Assembly: GCA_029204225.1 (NCBI GenBank)
Contig: CM055100.1
Location: forward strand, 16,977,259 to 17,041,258
Source of the DNA: Diphasiastrum complanatum
Taxonomy: Eukaryota; Streptophyta; Lycopodiopsida; Lycopodiales; Lycopodiaceae
DNA length: 64,000 nt
Reading direction: 5' to 3'
The position numbers and the translations under genes were made by a program. This document shows, piece by piece, positions 40,345 through 54,856 of this stretch. Position 1 is the stretch's first letter; each line of letters starts with the position of its first letter. Below the pieces are notes generated by a model that worked only from the letters and a program-made list of their open reading frames with translations, was not told the origin of the DNA and did not search any database.

Positions 40345-43300
40345 GCATGAACTGTGGCTCGTAGTTGTGCCATATAATTATTTCTGACGATGTTCCTTTC
40401 TTGTTGTCTGGCGTCTAAGGCATTTATGCAATTTCAATTTTGTGGACGAACCTGATTGTTGCTTGATTAGAATAATTGTGAGCAGCCTGCTGATTGTGTG
40501 GAGTTTGGTAGATTTTTCCAGATTTTAGTTCAGAATGAGGTGTTCTTATAGTAACCGCATGCTGTTATGAATCATTTAGGCTCTGACTAAATTTCTTTTA
40601 CCAGCTTAAATTTTGATATTGAAATTTCTTGTATAAGGACTATTTGAAGGTTTTTGACCCATTACTCTGAAACTTTAGGCTCCTCTGTTTATGGAATCTT
40701 CCTCAATTGAACAAATAACGAATAAAATTAAGATCACAAAATTGAAATTGAACGAAATAGTTTAACAATGAAAACTTTTGTATAATGCCCAATCTTTGAT
40801 TCTTGGTTGCACATTTGCATTTGAAAACTTTTATTGGATAGCAACGTAGCCAAGATTGCAAGCTCGTCTCAGTAATAATGCACGCATAAGCAACAGTTTC
40901 CATCACTAAGAATTGCAGAAGTGCAAAAAAGCTGATAGAAGAGATTGTGCTTAATACAGTACCTACGAGAAAATCCACTTCCTCCGTTGCCGCCCATTGT
41001 CCGAGTAGAGCGTTATCAAGACATCACTGAAGAATGCGTGCAAAACACCTTACGCCGGGCCGTCCATTTTTATGGAGCTCTGCAAGCGAGCGAAGGGCAA
41101 TGGCCTGGAGATCATTGCGGACCTCTGTTCTTCATGCCTGGGATGGTGAGCAATTGTCCAATATTATTACCTCAAATATCAGTATTGCCCAATCTCTTTA
41201 TTTGTTTTATCTTGTTGTAGCACGCAATCTGCTCTAAATCGTTTTCCATAGAAAAGATCCACATAACAAGAAGAATACATCAAGATTCGAAAACTTCCAT
41301 AATAGGTTTTCATCAGTTTCTTCTTCATGAATAGGAGACTTCACGTATATCCTTATGTTATGACTCACGCAGGTGATTACCCTTTATGTCACGGGACAGC
41401 TCAACTCCATATTATCAAAAGCTCATTGTCAAGAGATTCGCCGGTATCTTTATAATCATCAGGTGAGTGCTTCTAAGAGACGCATCCTCCATTATTTAAT
41501 TTGATTGGGGTTGGCTCAGTTGGTTGGCTTGGCATCCAAAGTTTCTTTGGTCCCAGGTTCGAGCCTCCCCTTGGAAACCAAGAAGCATTATTTAATTTGA
41601 TACTCTGTTCAAGCAGTCATAAATGCGATAATTTTTTGCCTATGTCTTTGTGATATGTTGACTCTTTGTTGGCAGAACAAGGATGGTGGTTGGGGTCTAC
41701 ATATAGAAGGACAGAGCATAATGTTCGGCACAGTGCTGAACTATGTAACGCTGAGGTTGATTGGAGAGGAATTGAACAAAAATGGAGAAAGTGAATCTTT
41801 GGAAAAAGCACATAAGTGGATTCAAGATCATGGCGGGGCAATTCAAATTCCAACTTGGGGAAAGTTCTGGCTTTCAGTAAGTACAAGGACAATAACATGA
41901 ATACTTCATTCTCCTTTTGTTACTTGATCTGTTAAATACTCCAGGAAATGTTCTAATGCATCATAAACAATAACTTGAATACTTTGTTCTCTTTCTGTGG
42001 CATGATTTGTTAAATACACTACAAAATGTTCTGGCGCATCTTGCATCTCCAATTCATTCTCTTTCTGTGTCATGATCTGTTAAATACGCTACAAAATGTT
42101 CTGGCGCATCCTGCATCTTCAATTCCATCTTCGATTTTAGTTCAGTTTGTGTTTGCTACTTACCCAATAGTTATCTTTATTTTGTTTGAGTTGGAAACAA
42201 TGTTGGGCAGGTGTTAGGAGTTTACGATTGGGCGGGCATAAATCCATTGCCCCCGGAAGCTTGGCTCCTACCTCAAACTTCATCTTCTCATCCAGGTGCC
42301 TCTTTGAACATTTGCCCAACAAAAATCCTTCAAGTTGACAAGTGTCTCAACTTAAAAATGGCCTTGATTTTATAGTATGTACTATGATTGTGCAAAAGTA
42401 ACGCAAGGACGTCAATTGTATAAGGTAAGTGTGTATCAGATATCTATAGTTTCCTTCTGAATCATAAGGACTTTAATGAAGGTGCACATGACAGGAATAT
42501 GCCCAATGCACACACAATCTTCTTTAACTTTGACTCACCTTATAAGCCACTCTAAAATAGTCCAGCCTTTGCATGCATTACCCAAAAACAAGGTCCAACA
42601 TTTGTTGTGGTATTTTCAGAGACTTGTTTGACATGAACTTTTTGCTCATTGTGGTGTTATGCAAGATTTTTGAATGGTCAATTAGGAGGTCTTCATGTTA
42701 GGCTAATTCGTGTGATTCCCCTAGATTTTTTTGTTATTTTGATTTATTTCAACATTTGAACATTGGTGATGCCAATGACAAGGTTGAAAAGATGTTGGTA
42801 AAATGTGACATGGCATGAAGATAGCACTTCTGATTTGTTTTTTATTTCTTCAATCTACCATTTGAAGATAATTTAACAATTTATCTCTTAGTTGTGTTGA
42901 ATGTATCTAATGCAATGGAGGTTACCCATTTTTATGTTAGAATGTACAAATGGTTTCTTACCAAAGTGGAAATCCATTGTTATCGTTCCCTCACTAGGGC
43001 ACAAGTTACAAGCTAAGATTCACTAGCTATGCTAGAAAGCAAGACTTAGGCTAAAAAGCACGAAAGAGAGAATATTTAATGAGGCTAAAGAAGGGCAATC
43101 ATCCGAATAAAAGACTACAATGTTGCCCTATATATACCCTACCGATGAACCCTAAAGTAGGAATTCAATAATGGTAGAGGGAGGCAGAAGATTTGGAGGG
43201 CAAATAGTGTGCCCTCCCAATAGGAGGACCCCCACTCCAAATCAATATAACCAAGTCCTAAAAATGTGACCAAATAGGGTCCCCAAGGCGTGATGAAGAC

Positions 43301-46300
43301 GAAGGTATAACAGAAGAAGAGGTAGGTGAAGAAATAACAGAAGTAGAAAGGACAAGTATGCTAGTAGGACAAGGACAGGAAAAACGAGTAGAGAAAGAAG
43401 TCTCAGGATACTTATGTTGTAATGTAGTAGCAGTGAGATAGCATCAAAAAGTGAGAGAGGAAGAAAAGACACAACATCATAGCGTAGTGGACCCCGAAGT
43501 CCAGCGATATAGTGGGAAATACACTCAGTAGGGTGTAAATTCGTAAGGAGATAAGATTACTCCATAAACTGATCTGTGTATTAAGCTAAACCACTAGTCT
43601 GAGTAAGGCTACGAAAAATATCGCACTGACGACTCAACCACTGAGGATCAATCATAGCATAGTAGAGGTCACGTTGAAAAGCAGTCCACACATGCATACC
43701 CTCTCCATCAGGCTTAGTATGAAAGACACGCCACCCAATAGCAGCAAGTATAGGGCAGCTAACTGGATCTTCTGGACATCGGTCTTGGGATACATCAGAA
43801 AGTATGTTTCTAACTTAGCAAACCAATTTTCTAACAGATTCCCATCAGAGGAACCAAAATAGGTAATGAGTTGGATCCTATTGTGAAAGTCACGAGCAAA
43901 TTGAGGCTCGAGACCCGGAGGACGTGAAAATGGGAAAAACCCTGGAGGTAGAGTAGCAAAAAGAGTAGGATTACTAAAAGGACTACCAATAGGAGTATGC
44001 AATGAAGGAGCTCCAAAGGTAGATGTCATGGGGGCCTTGCCAGGGCCATGAGGCTGCAGGAATCAATTTGTGATTGTAGAGAGGCGAAGCCATTTATGAC
44101 AACATCTAAACGGGAAGAAATCCTAGAAATAGCTCTCTCAATGACCTCCTAAATGTGATCCTGTAATGCTTCCTGAGGAGGCTTATTAGTGGATGAAGAG
44201 GTAGTAGCCATCAACAAAATAGTGATAAGGTAAAAAAGTAGTCGATCTAAAGAATCAAAAACTCAACAAAGATAGAAAACCAAGAAAGAGGAGAAGGGCA
44301 TATACTCGTAAGAAAGGAGACACAATGCATGAACAAATGGACATATTGAAGGAGAGGACATAAGTCGTCACAGCAAGTAAGCCAAAAGAACACACAAAGG
44401 ACTCGTAACAAGCGATAAAGCAATGTTGGAAAAATACCTCCAAATGTGTGAGTAATGCGCTATAGTGATGGCTGAAGAGAAGGGTCCACGCTACCAATAA
44501 AAAGCCTGCCATAATGTTGGTACGGTTCTCAAAAAAATTTGGCCAGAACTGTGGTGAACTATTTAATTAATAATTAATCAATCAATTTTATTTTTTTTAA
44601 GTTCATTTTTACCAAATGAGGCCGAAACATTAATCAATTAATTAATTATGATGAACTGTACCACGGTTCATGAACCGTGGTACGGTTCACCCCACGGTTC
44701 TGAGAACCGTGGGTACTATGCTGCTATGGCACAAACACAATAAAACCTGAACACTTCAAGAAACTTTGCAAGCTTAATGAAGAGATATATGGCAGTCTAG
44801 TATGTATTCCAAGTGCCTTAAAGCCTTTTCTTTTAACGACCTCTTTTACAGACGCTTTCTCTGCAAAAGCTTCATACTCTTCAGCCTTTCCAACAATCTT
44901 TTATAAATGCTAAATCATTCTTTGTATTGCTAGAATGTCATTCTTAGTGTTTAGAAGCAACATTGTACAAATTATGCATACTGCCATTTGCATATCTTTG
45001 CTGTTCTTGGATGGATCAACAAGCTACTGTACCTCTCAGAGTCTCAAGTTGTTAGCCAGTCCTTAGCAGTTCTTTTCTAGCAATAAATGCACGTAAGTCA
45101 TGTTTTTGCAACTGACACACTTGTTTCTTCCATGGGTATGGATATAACAGGAGGAACTTGTTCCTCGAACTGCCAGAGAGGACATGATTTTCTCAATTCT
45201 CCACAATGTTTTTGAACCTGTACTGTTGCGGTGGCCTGGATCGAAACTTCGGAAAAAAGCTCTTGATGCAACAATGAAGCTTATACATTATGAAGATTCT
45301 GCCACACAATATATCTGCTTCAATCCTATCATCAAGGTTTGTCAATGCTTTTTTCCATACTCAGTTCAATCACTTTATAGAAGGCTGAAAATTAAGATGC
45401 TTAATTTTGTGTAGTTCAAGACTTGGCCACAACAGATGCAGCAACAAATAGGAGCAGGTAGAAAATTTAAGGTAACCAATGAACGGCAGATATCAGATGC
45501 CCAAAGGAAACGAACTATGATAAGTGAGTTCTAGGAACAAAGTAGGTTCGATATGTTCTGTCTGGCTTTCAAATTCTCTTCCACCCTTTCAGACACTTCT
45601 TCTGAGTGTTGTATCAGATGATATTGACTATAAATTTAGTTGTCATTTTCCTTTCTGATGAAAATACTATGTTCTCTTAGGCTTAAACAGAATTTACTTC
45701 ATGCACATATGGGAGTGCCTTGAAAATCCTTTTGTATAATTTCTACTAATAAAGTGCATGACTGAAGATTTTTATTCAAGGATTTGAGTCCATAAATCAC
45801 TTATGAAAAGCTTCATTTGGTGCTCTTGAATTTACTCCTAAAATTTGTATAGATTCCGTCCTATTTTTTCTATGTCAACTTTCAACTTTCAAGTCATTTC
45901 TGATGTATAAATTTCTATTGTTTGTACGGGTTTGCGAATTACCAGCTGCCACCAAATTTGTTGCGAACAATGCTTATAGAACTTGGATAAAAGATAAGCC
46001 TGTTAGAGAGTAATAGTTTTTGAATGAATGCTGGAACGTGGAGTGTTGAATATACAACTGGACCATGAATATTGGCAGAGTCTGAATATGCTGTGCTGTT
46101 GGTTAGAGGATCCTGATTCGGATGCTTTTCAGAAGCATTTGCCAAGAGTAGTGGATTATCTCTGGCTTTCTGAAGATGGAATGAAAATGCAGGTTGTGTA
46201 TATTTTGATGCCAGCCATTTTCTGATGTAGGAGTTAGTCTTTAACAACCTTTTCTTTTCCTACTAAATGTTGATACTGTATGTTCATTAGGCATGGAATG

Positions 46301-49300
46301 GCAGTAAGTTGTGGGAAACTGCACTATCTGTACAGGCTTTGCTCTCTACAGAGCTTTTCGAGGACTGCAATTCTATATTGAAGAAAGCAAAATCTTACAT
46401 TGAAAACACACAGGTCTGTTTGACATTCTGTTGTAAAGCTACCTTTACAAGCTTTACTTCCGGCGCCATTGGCGCCAGCTATGTCCCCGGCGCCAGCAGT
46501 GCCCCTGCTGCTCCCGGCGCCACTGTGACCAGAATCCAGCCGGCGCCAAGTTCCTATGGCTGAAAATCTTTGATCGGTTCTAGCGGAGTCCAGAGAGCTC
46601 AGATCGATGTGCAATCACCTCACACGATCTAGGCATGATTAAAGGAAGCCTGGGGATCAATAAAATCTAGAGAGAGAAAATGACTTTCTAGAAAGAGAAA
46701 ATCCTAGAGAGAGAAAAACGTGCTTTACCAGCTTAGGTAGAGTGCTTGGTATGAGGGGAGGTGCCGAATCACACCAATACTATAGGGGAGTGCGGGTTGC
46801 GACTCACGGCGAGCTCCAACCAAGTCTCAGCCTCCCTTGCTGGAATGTTGTCATGGCTCTCGCCTTGGCATGCTAGCGCCCCGGAGACTAGGGTCGGTCA
46901 CACACTTGAAATGTAACCTTCTCAGATTTATCAATAAAGTGGGATTTTCCTCAAACTGACTCTGATTACCTTCTGGGTTTCAGTGTTCGGTAAAAGCGCC
47001 AGTTGTAAGGCCGCTTTCAAAATTTTTAACTTGGCACATAGCTGAGGGTCGTATCCCGGGACGCCAGCGGTATGCCGTCGGGACCATTCGGTCCGTGGCG
47101 CCAGCGGTATGCTGTCGGGACCATTTGGTCCAAGAACTGGTTGTTTCCATATCTGTCGCGGCTTGTGGTTCTGAGTGTTTCTTGCATGAACGTGAATGGG
47201 TTAAGCTCTTGGGGGAACGGGCTCTAACCTGTCGGCTGAGTTGGATGGCTTGCTTGGGTGGATGTTACCTGTTTATGGCTGTCCAGTCTGGCGTGGCGCC
47301 AGGTTGGCTTCCAGCGCTCGTGACGAAGCTTTCAGTTGGTTAAGTCTGATGTAAGTCAGACCGCTTGCTTGGAATGGATGTTACTCGTTTGTAACGAAGC
47401 TTTGAGTTGGTTAAGTTTGATGTATGTCAGGCGGCTTGCTTGGAGGGAAGTCACCCACGTCGGGACCCCCGATCTGGCATGGCGCCATGTTGGATCTCAA
47501 TGTTGGTTTTCGGAACTTCAAGTTGGTTAAGTCTGATCGTTGTTGGCGAGTTGGCTGCTTGTATGTCAAGTGGGTTTGGATGGCAAGAGTTGAAGGCTGG
47601 GAAGCTAAGTCGTGGTTCCCGGCTCCCTTTGGGATGCCTGCGCTACACATTCTATTTCATAAACTTTTGCTAGCACATCTTAGAACCTCGGTGATTTTTT
47701 GTGGTAAACAACATTTCAAGATTTGCAGGTTGAGTTGTGACATATTAATGCTATATTCTCTACAAGTGGTCAGTAAGATCTATGTCCTATTTGTTATGGT
47801 GTCAAGATACAGGAGCATTATCCAGATGATGTTGTTCACTGGCATCGGCATGTTACCAAAGGTAGTTGGCCACATTCAACGAGGGATCAATGCTGGCCAG
47901 TTGCTGATTGTACGGCTGAAGCCTTAATGGTATAAAATCAAGAAGTATCATGAGATAAATTATTGCTAATCAGTTTTGTTGATCTCAAAAGCTCAAAATG
48001 TCGGAGTCACAATGACTTTCCTCCTGAAGGCATTGCTTGGTCTTTCAAAGGCTCTTTCAACTATTAATGAGGAACCTTTATCAGTGGAGCGCATGAATGA
48101 CTGCGTAGATGCTCTCATCTCCTTCCAGGTAAACGTATCGTCTTAGTCTTAATCACATTAGAAAATTTCATTGTTGTAGAATTAACCAGCATTCACTGCC
48201 AACAAATCAAACCAATCAGCCCACTGTCAGTCATTCGGTCCAGTGTAGTAAGTTTGTTGAGAGATTAGCTAAGATAGTCAACTGGCTCATCTGATCATGA
48301 CATTAGTGATCCAATCGATTAGTGATAATTTCTTGAAATAGGAGTTTAATTGCAACATGCGTTAACACTAGCTCAACTTCTAACAAAGTTTCAGGGACCC
48401 ACAACATTGTCTTCACATTGTATTAATAAGAATGGCTAGTTCTTTGAGTCTAGTTGATTTCCTAGCAATAGATAAGTTCGATGGAAATTATCTCTCATTG
48501 TGGAAGTGGGGGCATTCAGATGCTCCTAAAGGTGAAAGTGGTAGCGACACCTTGCTACTGAATCTTAAGTCAGCCCAGAAGGTGATCTACTTTGCAGCCC
48601 GGCACTAGTGTTTCCTGCCACAGCGATGTTGTCATTATCTCTCCATTGTCCAGTGCCTTTGAATGTCATTTTCATTCACCATCTAAATGCTGCTCTAATA
48701 CGATACCATATAAAATTCAGAGAAGGCAGTCAAAACACGCAGAAGAGAGAGACAGAGACCGAGACAGAGAAGTAACTTGAGGCTTTGTAGCCTTCTTGGA
48801 GAGCCAATGTAAAGATCTGAAACATACTTTATGAAGGAAGTTCTTATTCTTTTACCTAACAGTCCTCCTAATCCCTGAGAGTCCTTTAATAACTGGATTT
48901 ATACTTTAACCACAGGTAACTCGTTAGTTGCGCTCATGATTTAGTTTCCAGAAAAGAATGGCTGGTTCTTTGAGTCCAACTGATTCTCTAATAACTATAG
49001 GCAAGTTCGATGGAAATAATCTGGCATTGTGGAAGTGGGCCATTCGGGTTCTCCTAAAGGTAAAGAAGTTGCGACACCTTGTAACTGGATCCTAAGTCAG
49101 GCCCTAAGGTGATGATCGATTCAAAATGTCGTTGATTACATTGCAAAAAAGTAAGGGAAAGCCTACGCCAACCTTTTTCATGTCTTGCAGATTCTTGTTC
49201 AAGGCTAGAGACGTGAGCAAATGCTTACACTAACAATGTTTTTTGGCATGCACTACTGTGGTATTTTTTATTCTGTGATCTTGTAGCAGGTTTATCAAGA

Positions 49301-52300
49301 AATATCACATTGTGTTTTCTGGAACTATAATATGTGATGATCAGGAGAAGTATCTCATTGTTTTTGTGCCTCCCCCCCATTAATACATTCTTTGTTGGGT
49401 TTTTGTAAACAGAATTTAAATGGTTCGTTTTCTCCTTTTGACTCAACCGGAGGGACTCATGGACTGAAGGCAAGAATCCCATCTTATGCTATTCTTTTTG
49501 GAAATTTTGATGAATGAAACAAATATCTGTTTGTATTTTTGTCAAAACTTTATTCTGGTGTATGCATGTTCTCTAGGAGAATTTCAAGGTTGTGTGTCTC
49601 TATCGTACCTTTGTAAGACATAATACTTTTTCCCCAAAACTTCCTGATGGTTTCTTTGGACAATCGAGTCGGCTGGACTTGATAGTGTATGAAATCCTTG
49701 GTATCTTATTGTTTGGTTCTACTTAGATTATGTATTGATTTGCTTGGCTGAAAATTGTTGCAGTTGGGAAAAAAGGCTGAAACATTTGAGGAAGTAACGT
49801 ACTATTGGTCGTAAGCACTGCAACTATATTTGGTTCCTTCTCTCTGCCAATCTAAAGTGATTTTCTGGATAGTACATGTGTACTGCTTTTATGATTGAAG
49901 GATGAATGACTTCTTGAGGCTTTGACCAGTAGGGCTATTCAAAGCCACCTGCATCACAAAATGTTTTTTTTAGGGTGGGCTGTTATTTAAATATAAAGTT
50001 TAAACCATTCCCTCTGTTGAAGCTTAAAGTAGATTGCATGGACTTTTGGACAGGTCTGTTGAATGCACATCGTCAGTTATTCAAGCCTGGGCTGCGTTCA
50101 GGAGAGTGCATCCCAATTACAGGACAAAAGAAATTGAATCACGCATCCAGAGAGCCCGCCAATTCATTGAAAAGCTTCAGAAACCTGACGGTTCATGGTA
50201 CAATTTGACATTTTACATGAGTTTGAATCATCTTCATGTTGGCCAGCTATTTTTTTCTCATTCAGGTTTGGAGAAACCAGATGGAGCTTATAGGAGATAA
50301 TTTACGCAAAAAAATTTGCAATTTATTTGGTGCTTGTTGCAATTATCTTACTTCTAAAAGTGGGGAGTACATTGTGTGTATCATATACAATGTCAACGCA
50401 CCATATTGCGGACATCAGAGAAAATAACATACATGTATCGATTATTTGCTTGATTCTTTACTTATTGTTACTTTATTTAGTAAAATTGTCCTTGAAGACT
50501 GGATACCATCAAGTTAGAGTTTGTGAGACATATGTTCTTCAGAACTCCATTGGTCACTGAGTTACTTGTGATGCCATTTGGATTCACCAATGCTATAGCA
50601 ACATTTATGATGTTGATGAACAATGCGCTTAGACTCATATACCTACCTATAAGTATATCATTGATTCTGTGGACTTCTATCAAGGAGATTATGTTGCATG
50701 TAACTCTCAATAGGACTGCCTCTATCAAGTCCGAGGGAACGCATATCATTTGCAAAGCTATAAAAATGTAAATCATTCAAAGAAGTGATCGATAGCTTTA
50801 GCTAAAACCAGGTTTAGGGTTTCAATTTCATTCATGTTCACAATTCATCATTAAATGCAACATTTTCTAATGACTTCTTGTAACCATTAGTAGACCTAAG
50901 TTTCTCTTTATTTCTGTTTTTTAAGCCTATCTAGAGTTTTTTATTTCTGCAATAATACTCATTCTCTTTGGAGGACAATTCTATGACAAATAATAATGTT
51001 TCTTGCTATGAATGTTGTGAGTTGCTCTAAATATACTAAACAGTGTGTTTGGAACATCATCCAAAATGTGCAGGGCATGGTCTTATTATTAAAATGTCAT
51101 AAATGTCTTATGCACAGGTACGGCATTTGGGCTACATGCTTCACTTATGGGACTAAGTTTGCAATTATGGGCTTACTAGCCTCTGGAGCTAAATACGAAA
51201 GTTCTGTTGCCATTCAAAAAGGTTGTGAGTTTCTTCTTTCAAAGCAACTTCCTTCAGGTGGTTGGGGAGAAAGCTTTCAATCATCTCAAAAAATGGTATA
51301 TGTTTACCTCATTGTCATTGCAATTCTGGTTCATGTTGACTTTTTCTAGGGCAGTATGGTTTTCATTCATAAAGGAATATTGTTTTGTTCTGAGTTGATT
51401 ATTTCTATAATGATTGTTTATTGCATGTCATCGTGCCATGTCAAGCTCTACATGGGATGCTTTCTCATGGAATATTTTACAAAGCAATTACATGTGATTA
51501 TTGATGACCAAAAACACACAAGAACATTGAGATAACCAAGGAGAGAGGTCACTAAGCTAATCAAATGAATGGAAAACTTACAAAAGATTGAGCACATTAA
51601 TTTCAAATCAAGCTAAAGACTATGCTAGCCTAAACTTTGAAACAATCGTTTCCATAAAGAATCCCATTAGCCTATTTAAAAGATTTTAGGGCCCAAACTA
51701 GGCTTGAGTCTGCAACCAAACCCATGGCCCAAACCATATGTTTATATCAAATAACAACATGGGAGCCCAAGGCTAAGTAATTGCCAATAAAATGCTTGTA
51801 ACTTTGACCCCCGCCCCCAACGAAAGAAAAAGATATTGTGCAATTATTGGTATTGTACTAAAGAGAGGGAGGAGTATGTTTTGCCAATGTGGCTTCATGC
51901 CATAGTCGACTATGAGTGTGGTCGAAATAGCCATTGCTCCCAAAAAAAACATGATCTAGGAGCATAGGAAGCTTGTTAAGAAAGTATTTTAGTTTCCACA
52001 TATATTTGTCCATAGGCCACCATTGCCATTATGCAAAGGAATTCAATGATAGACACGCTTGTGATCATGTGGCTAGAGAGTGGACGTTGGAATGAAAGGA
52101 TAAGTGGCTTCATCTTTGGGATAGCATGGATCAACATTTGGCTAAGGGACTATAACATTGGGACTAGCATAAACAATAGGAATGACTCTGGAAACTGGTA
52201 GCATCTTGAGTTGATAGGTCACTAGTGGTGCAATGAGCAAAATGTAGACGTACACAAACACATTGACCCTCAACAAGGATGGCATAGCAATGACGCTTGT

Positions 52301-54777
52301 CACAAAAACAGTCGTATTCAAGCATGTTATGCTAAAGTAATCTAGAAGCCACGTTCAGTAATCTCATGGGACTCGTGCATAAACGATGCAAATAGTTAAT
52401 GAGTTTTTTTGGTCTACAAGTAGACCTGGTAGTGAAGTTTGATATTTTGAAGTAGTTGGAAAGGGGTAAATTTGCCTAGAAGATTTCAATTGTGACCTCT
52501 TGTACAGTGCCCATTTTGGGCACTCACGATTCTAAATAGTCTTATCTATTGAAATAATCTTATCCATAACAATGGGGGTAAAATAACCTAAAATAGTTGC
52601 GAGTCCCAAAAGTGAGTTGGTACTTATATTACTATAGTTAGAGAAGTATCGACTACGTCCACAACGCTTCCCTACTTTAAAGAATGTGCTCAAATGCAAG
52701 CCCTATGTTTAACTACTAGAGCTACCATTGTAGCTTTGTTTGTGGTGTTTTTTCTAGATAATGATTTCATGCAAACTTTCTTTTAGTACCATGAAGCTTG
52801 TGCTTTGTGCAAAGAGAATTTTTTTTTAAACCCAATAGTAACAAGTACATTTTAGTAGGTAATAAGTCATGCAAGTGGAGTATCACTTGGCAAACCACAA
52901 TAGTAATCAGGTACATCTAAAAAGACAACAATCATATCGGGACCTTTGTGAATTGCAACATAGTGTGTGCATGCTTGTTTCTGCAAAAAGGTGTGCTGGA
53001 AAAAACATCCATGGTTTCCCATGTGGCTTCGCCAATAGGTTGACTATCCTTTTAAACTAGGAACTGGACAATTTTGCAGTGGTGACATTGCTAAATGTGA
53101 ACCTAGAGAATGGTAGCAGGCAATTGAGGGAAAAGCTCAAAGTCTGTAAAAAATGCAGGATCAGAAGTTCTCTAGGAAATAAGGAAGTACCAAGGACACA
53201 AAACATGAAAAATATCACAGGCCTTTGTGGTGGGCATAAGTTGAAGACGACATGTCATTGTCTAAGCTTTAGGAGGCAGCCGACAAATCGGCTAGGCCGA
53301 ACAATTTGACTAGACTGAACAATCTGACTAGGCTGAACAATCTGACTTCATCATCAGAGAAAAGACGGCTGTAATTAATTAAGTAGGTAGAAAAGCATTG
53401 ACTTGAAAGACTTGAAAATATCTTGTAAATAAATAAATTTTCAGTTAGTTATCTATATATAGACGGAAGCTCTAAAATATCTGCGCCTCACAAAATTGCG
53501 CTCATCAGCTTCATGCCCATGTACTCACCTTCTAATTTTTTTTTCACGAGTATAATTTTACACTACCGTTTTTGTTCTATTGAACATTACTACTGATTAT
53601 TCATCTTGATTATTGCTGGTGCACTTCCGATCTACAACCGTTCGTTGTTCTACTTCCGCTGCTATCCCACTGATTTACGACAACAACAATGTTATTACAT
53701 TGATTTTAATGTTTACTACATTTGCAATCAATTAGATTTTATGGCCTCCAAGGTAGGTGGACTAAGCTAATGCAAGATTTCTTTTTTGGAATTCGAGTAT
53801 TGGCTTGGTCAAAGGGAAAGGAGAGATAAAGTGATAACTATTGCACTATCTTGTATATTGTATCAAAGTGAACTTTTTGTGGTAGAAAGTGATTTAAAAA
53901 ATCAAAGAAGTTTAGAAAGGATCTAGTGTGTCTAACCTCTAGTGCACACATCATGCAGGAGAGTCAACTTCATATGTCGCTTGCTTACAAAAATGATTGT
54001 GTTTTGTGCCAAACATGAATGGACTTTTTTGTAAAATCCTTCATGAGCTCCATGAAAGTCCCTGCTAAGGGCACACCCTAGCATGATTACTAGTTCCCAG
54101 CCATGACTACAACAAGATGATAGAGAGTACATCCATCATTGCATCCCTTGTCAAGTAAAACAAGGAATAAGAGGAGTTCTTTTGAAATTATTGCCCTAAG
54201 AGAGATCCCACAATAGATGGGAAATTATATATATATGGACTTATTTAATAGACTAGAAAGGACCCCCAACTTTTTATTTGTAGTAGCAAATTGATCGACT
54301 ATGGTGGGGCAATTCAAATATATGAACAACTCAAACAATGGTTGAGTTGTTTGTTCTAAACGTGGGGAGATTTTATGGTATCTTGAAGTTCATAATCGCT
54401 AGTAAAAATCCCAAGGGGGGATATCAATTATAGGTGTTCGCCAAATTGTCAACACAATCATGAGTGTGTAGTGGAAAGCATCCATAGTTAGATGGGCAGA
54501 TTAAAAGTATCAATCAATTCTGGAATTTATGTTTTTTGCATGTTGTCGTAGAATACATACCATGTATGTGGAGTATGTACCATTACATGTTGTGCTTATG
54601 ATGAAAGTCACATGTGTTCCCTAGGAAGTGTACCACTAAGATGAGCTATGTTTGAGACAAGTTCACCCATCAACCATAAGGATCTTGTACACGAGACCTA
54701 GAGATGTAGAGTTGATGAGTCAAATGTAGTAGAGGCTAGCAATAGCTTTAGCAAGATCTCTCCAAGGCTTCAACGAA

Positions 54778-54856
<79 letters not shown>

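Larger units (their letters stand above)
42296..45150. other. OSC intron 5 region where the MWCHCR exon is expected
   Basis: 2.86 kb searched by eye for codons of MWCHCR, YLPMSYLYG and ARNLCAKE in all frames; none found. It contains a Ty3 gag piece (about 43240-44211, minus) and a hairpin MITE (44522-44710). Confidence 0.6.

Noticed and set aside
40199-40387. Alternative frames overlapping OSC exon 1
   Set aside because: The frame from 40138 matches the cyclase family start; others are shadows.
42374-42424. A possible missing OSC exon (TATAG acceptor, MYYDC..., GTAAGT donor)
   Set aside because: In the phase required by exon 5 it meets a TAA after eight codons, and its resemblance to MWCHCRMV is close to chance at base level.
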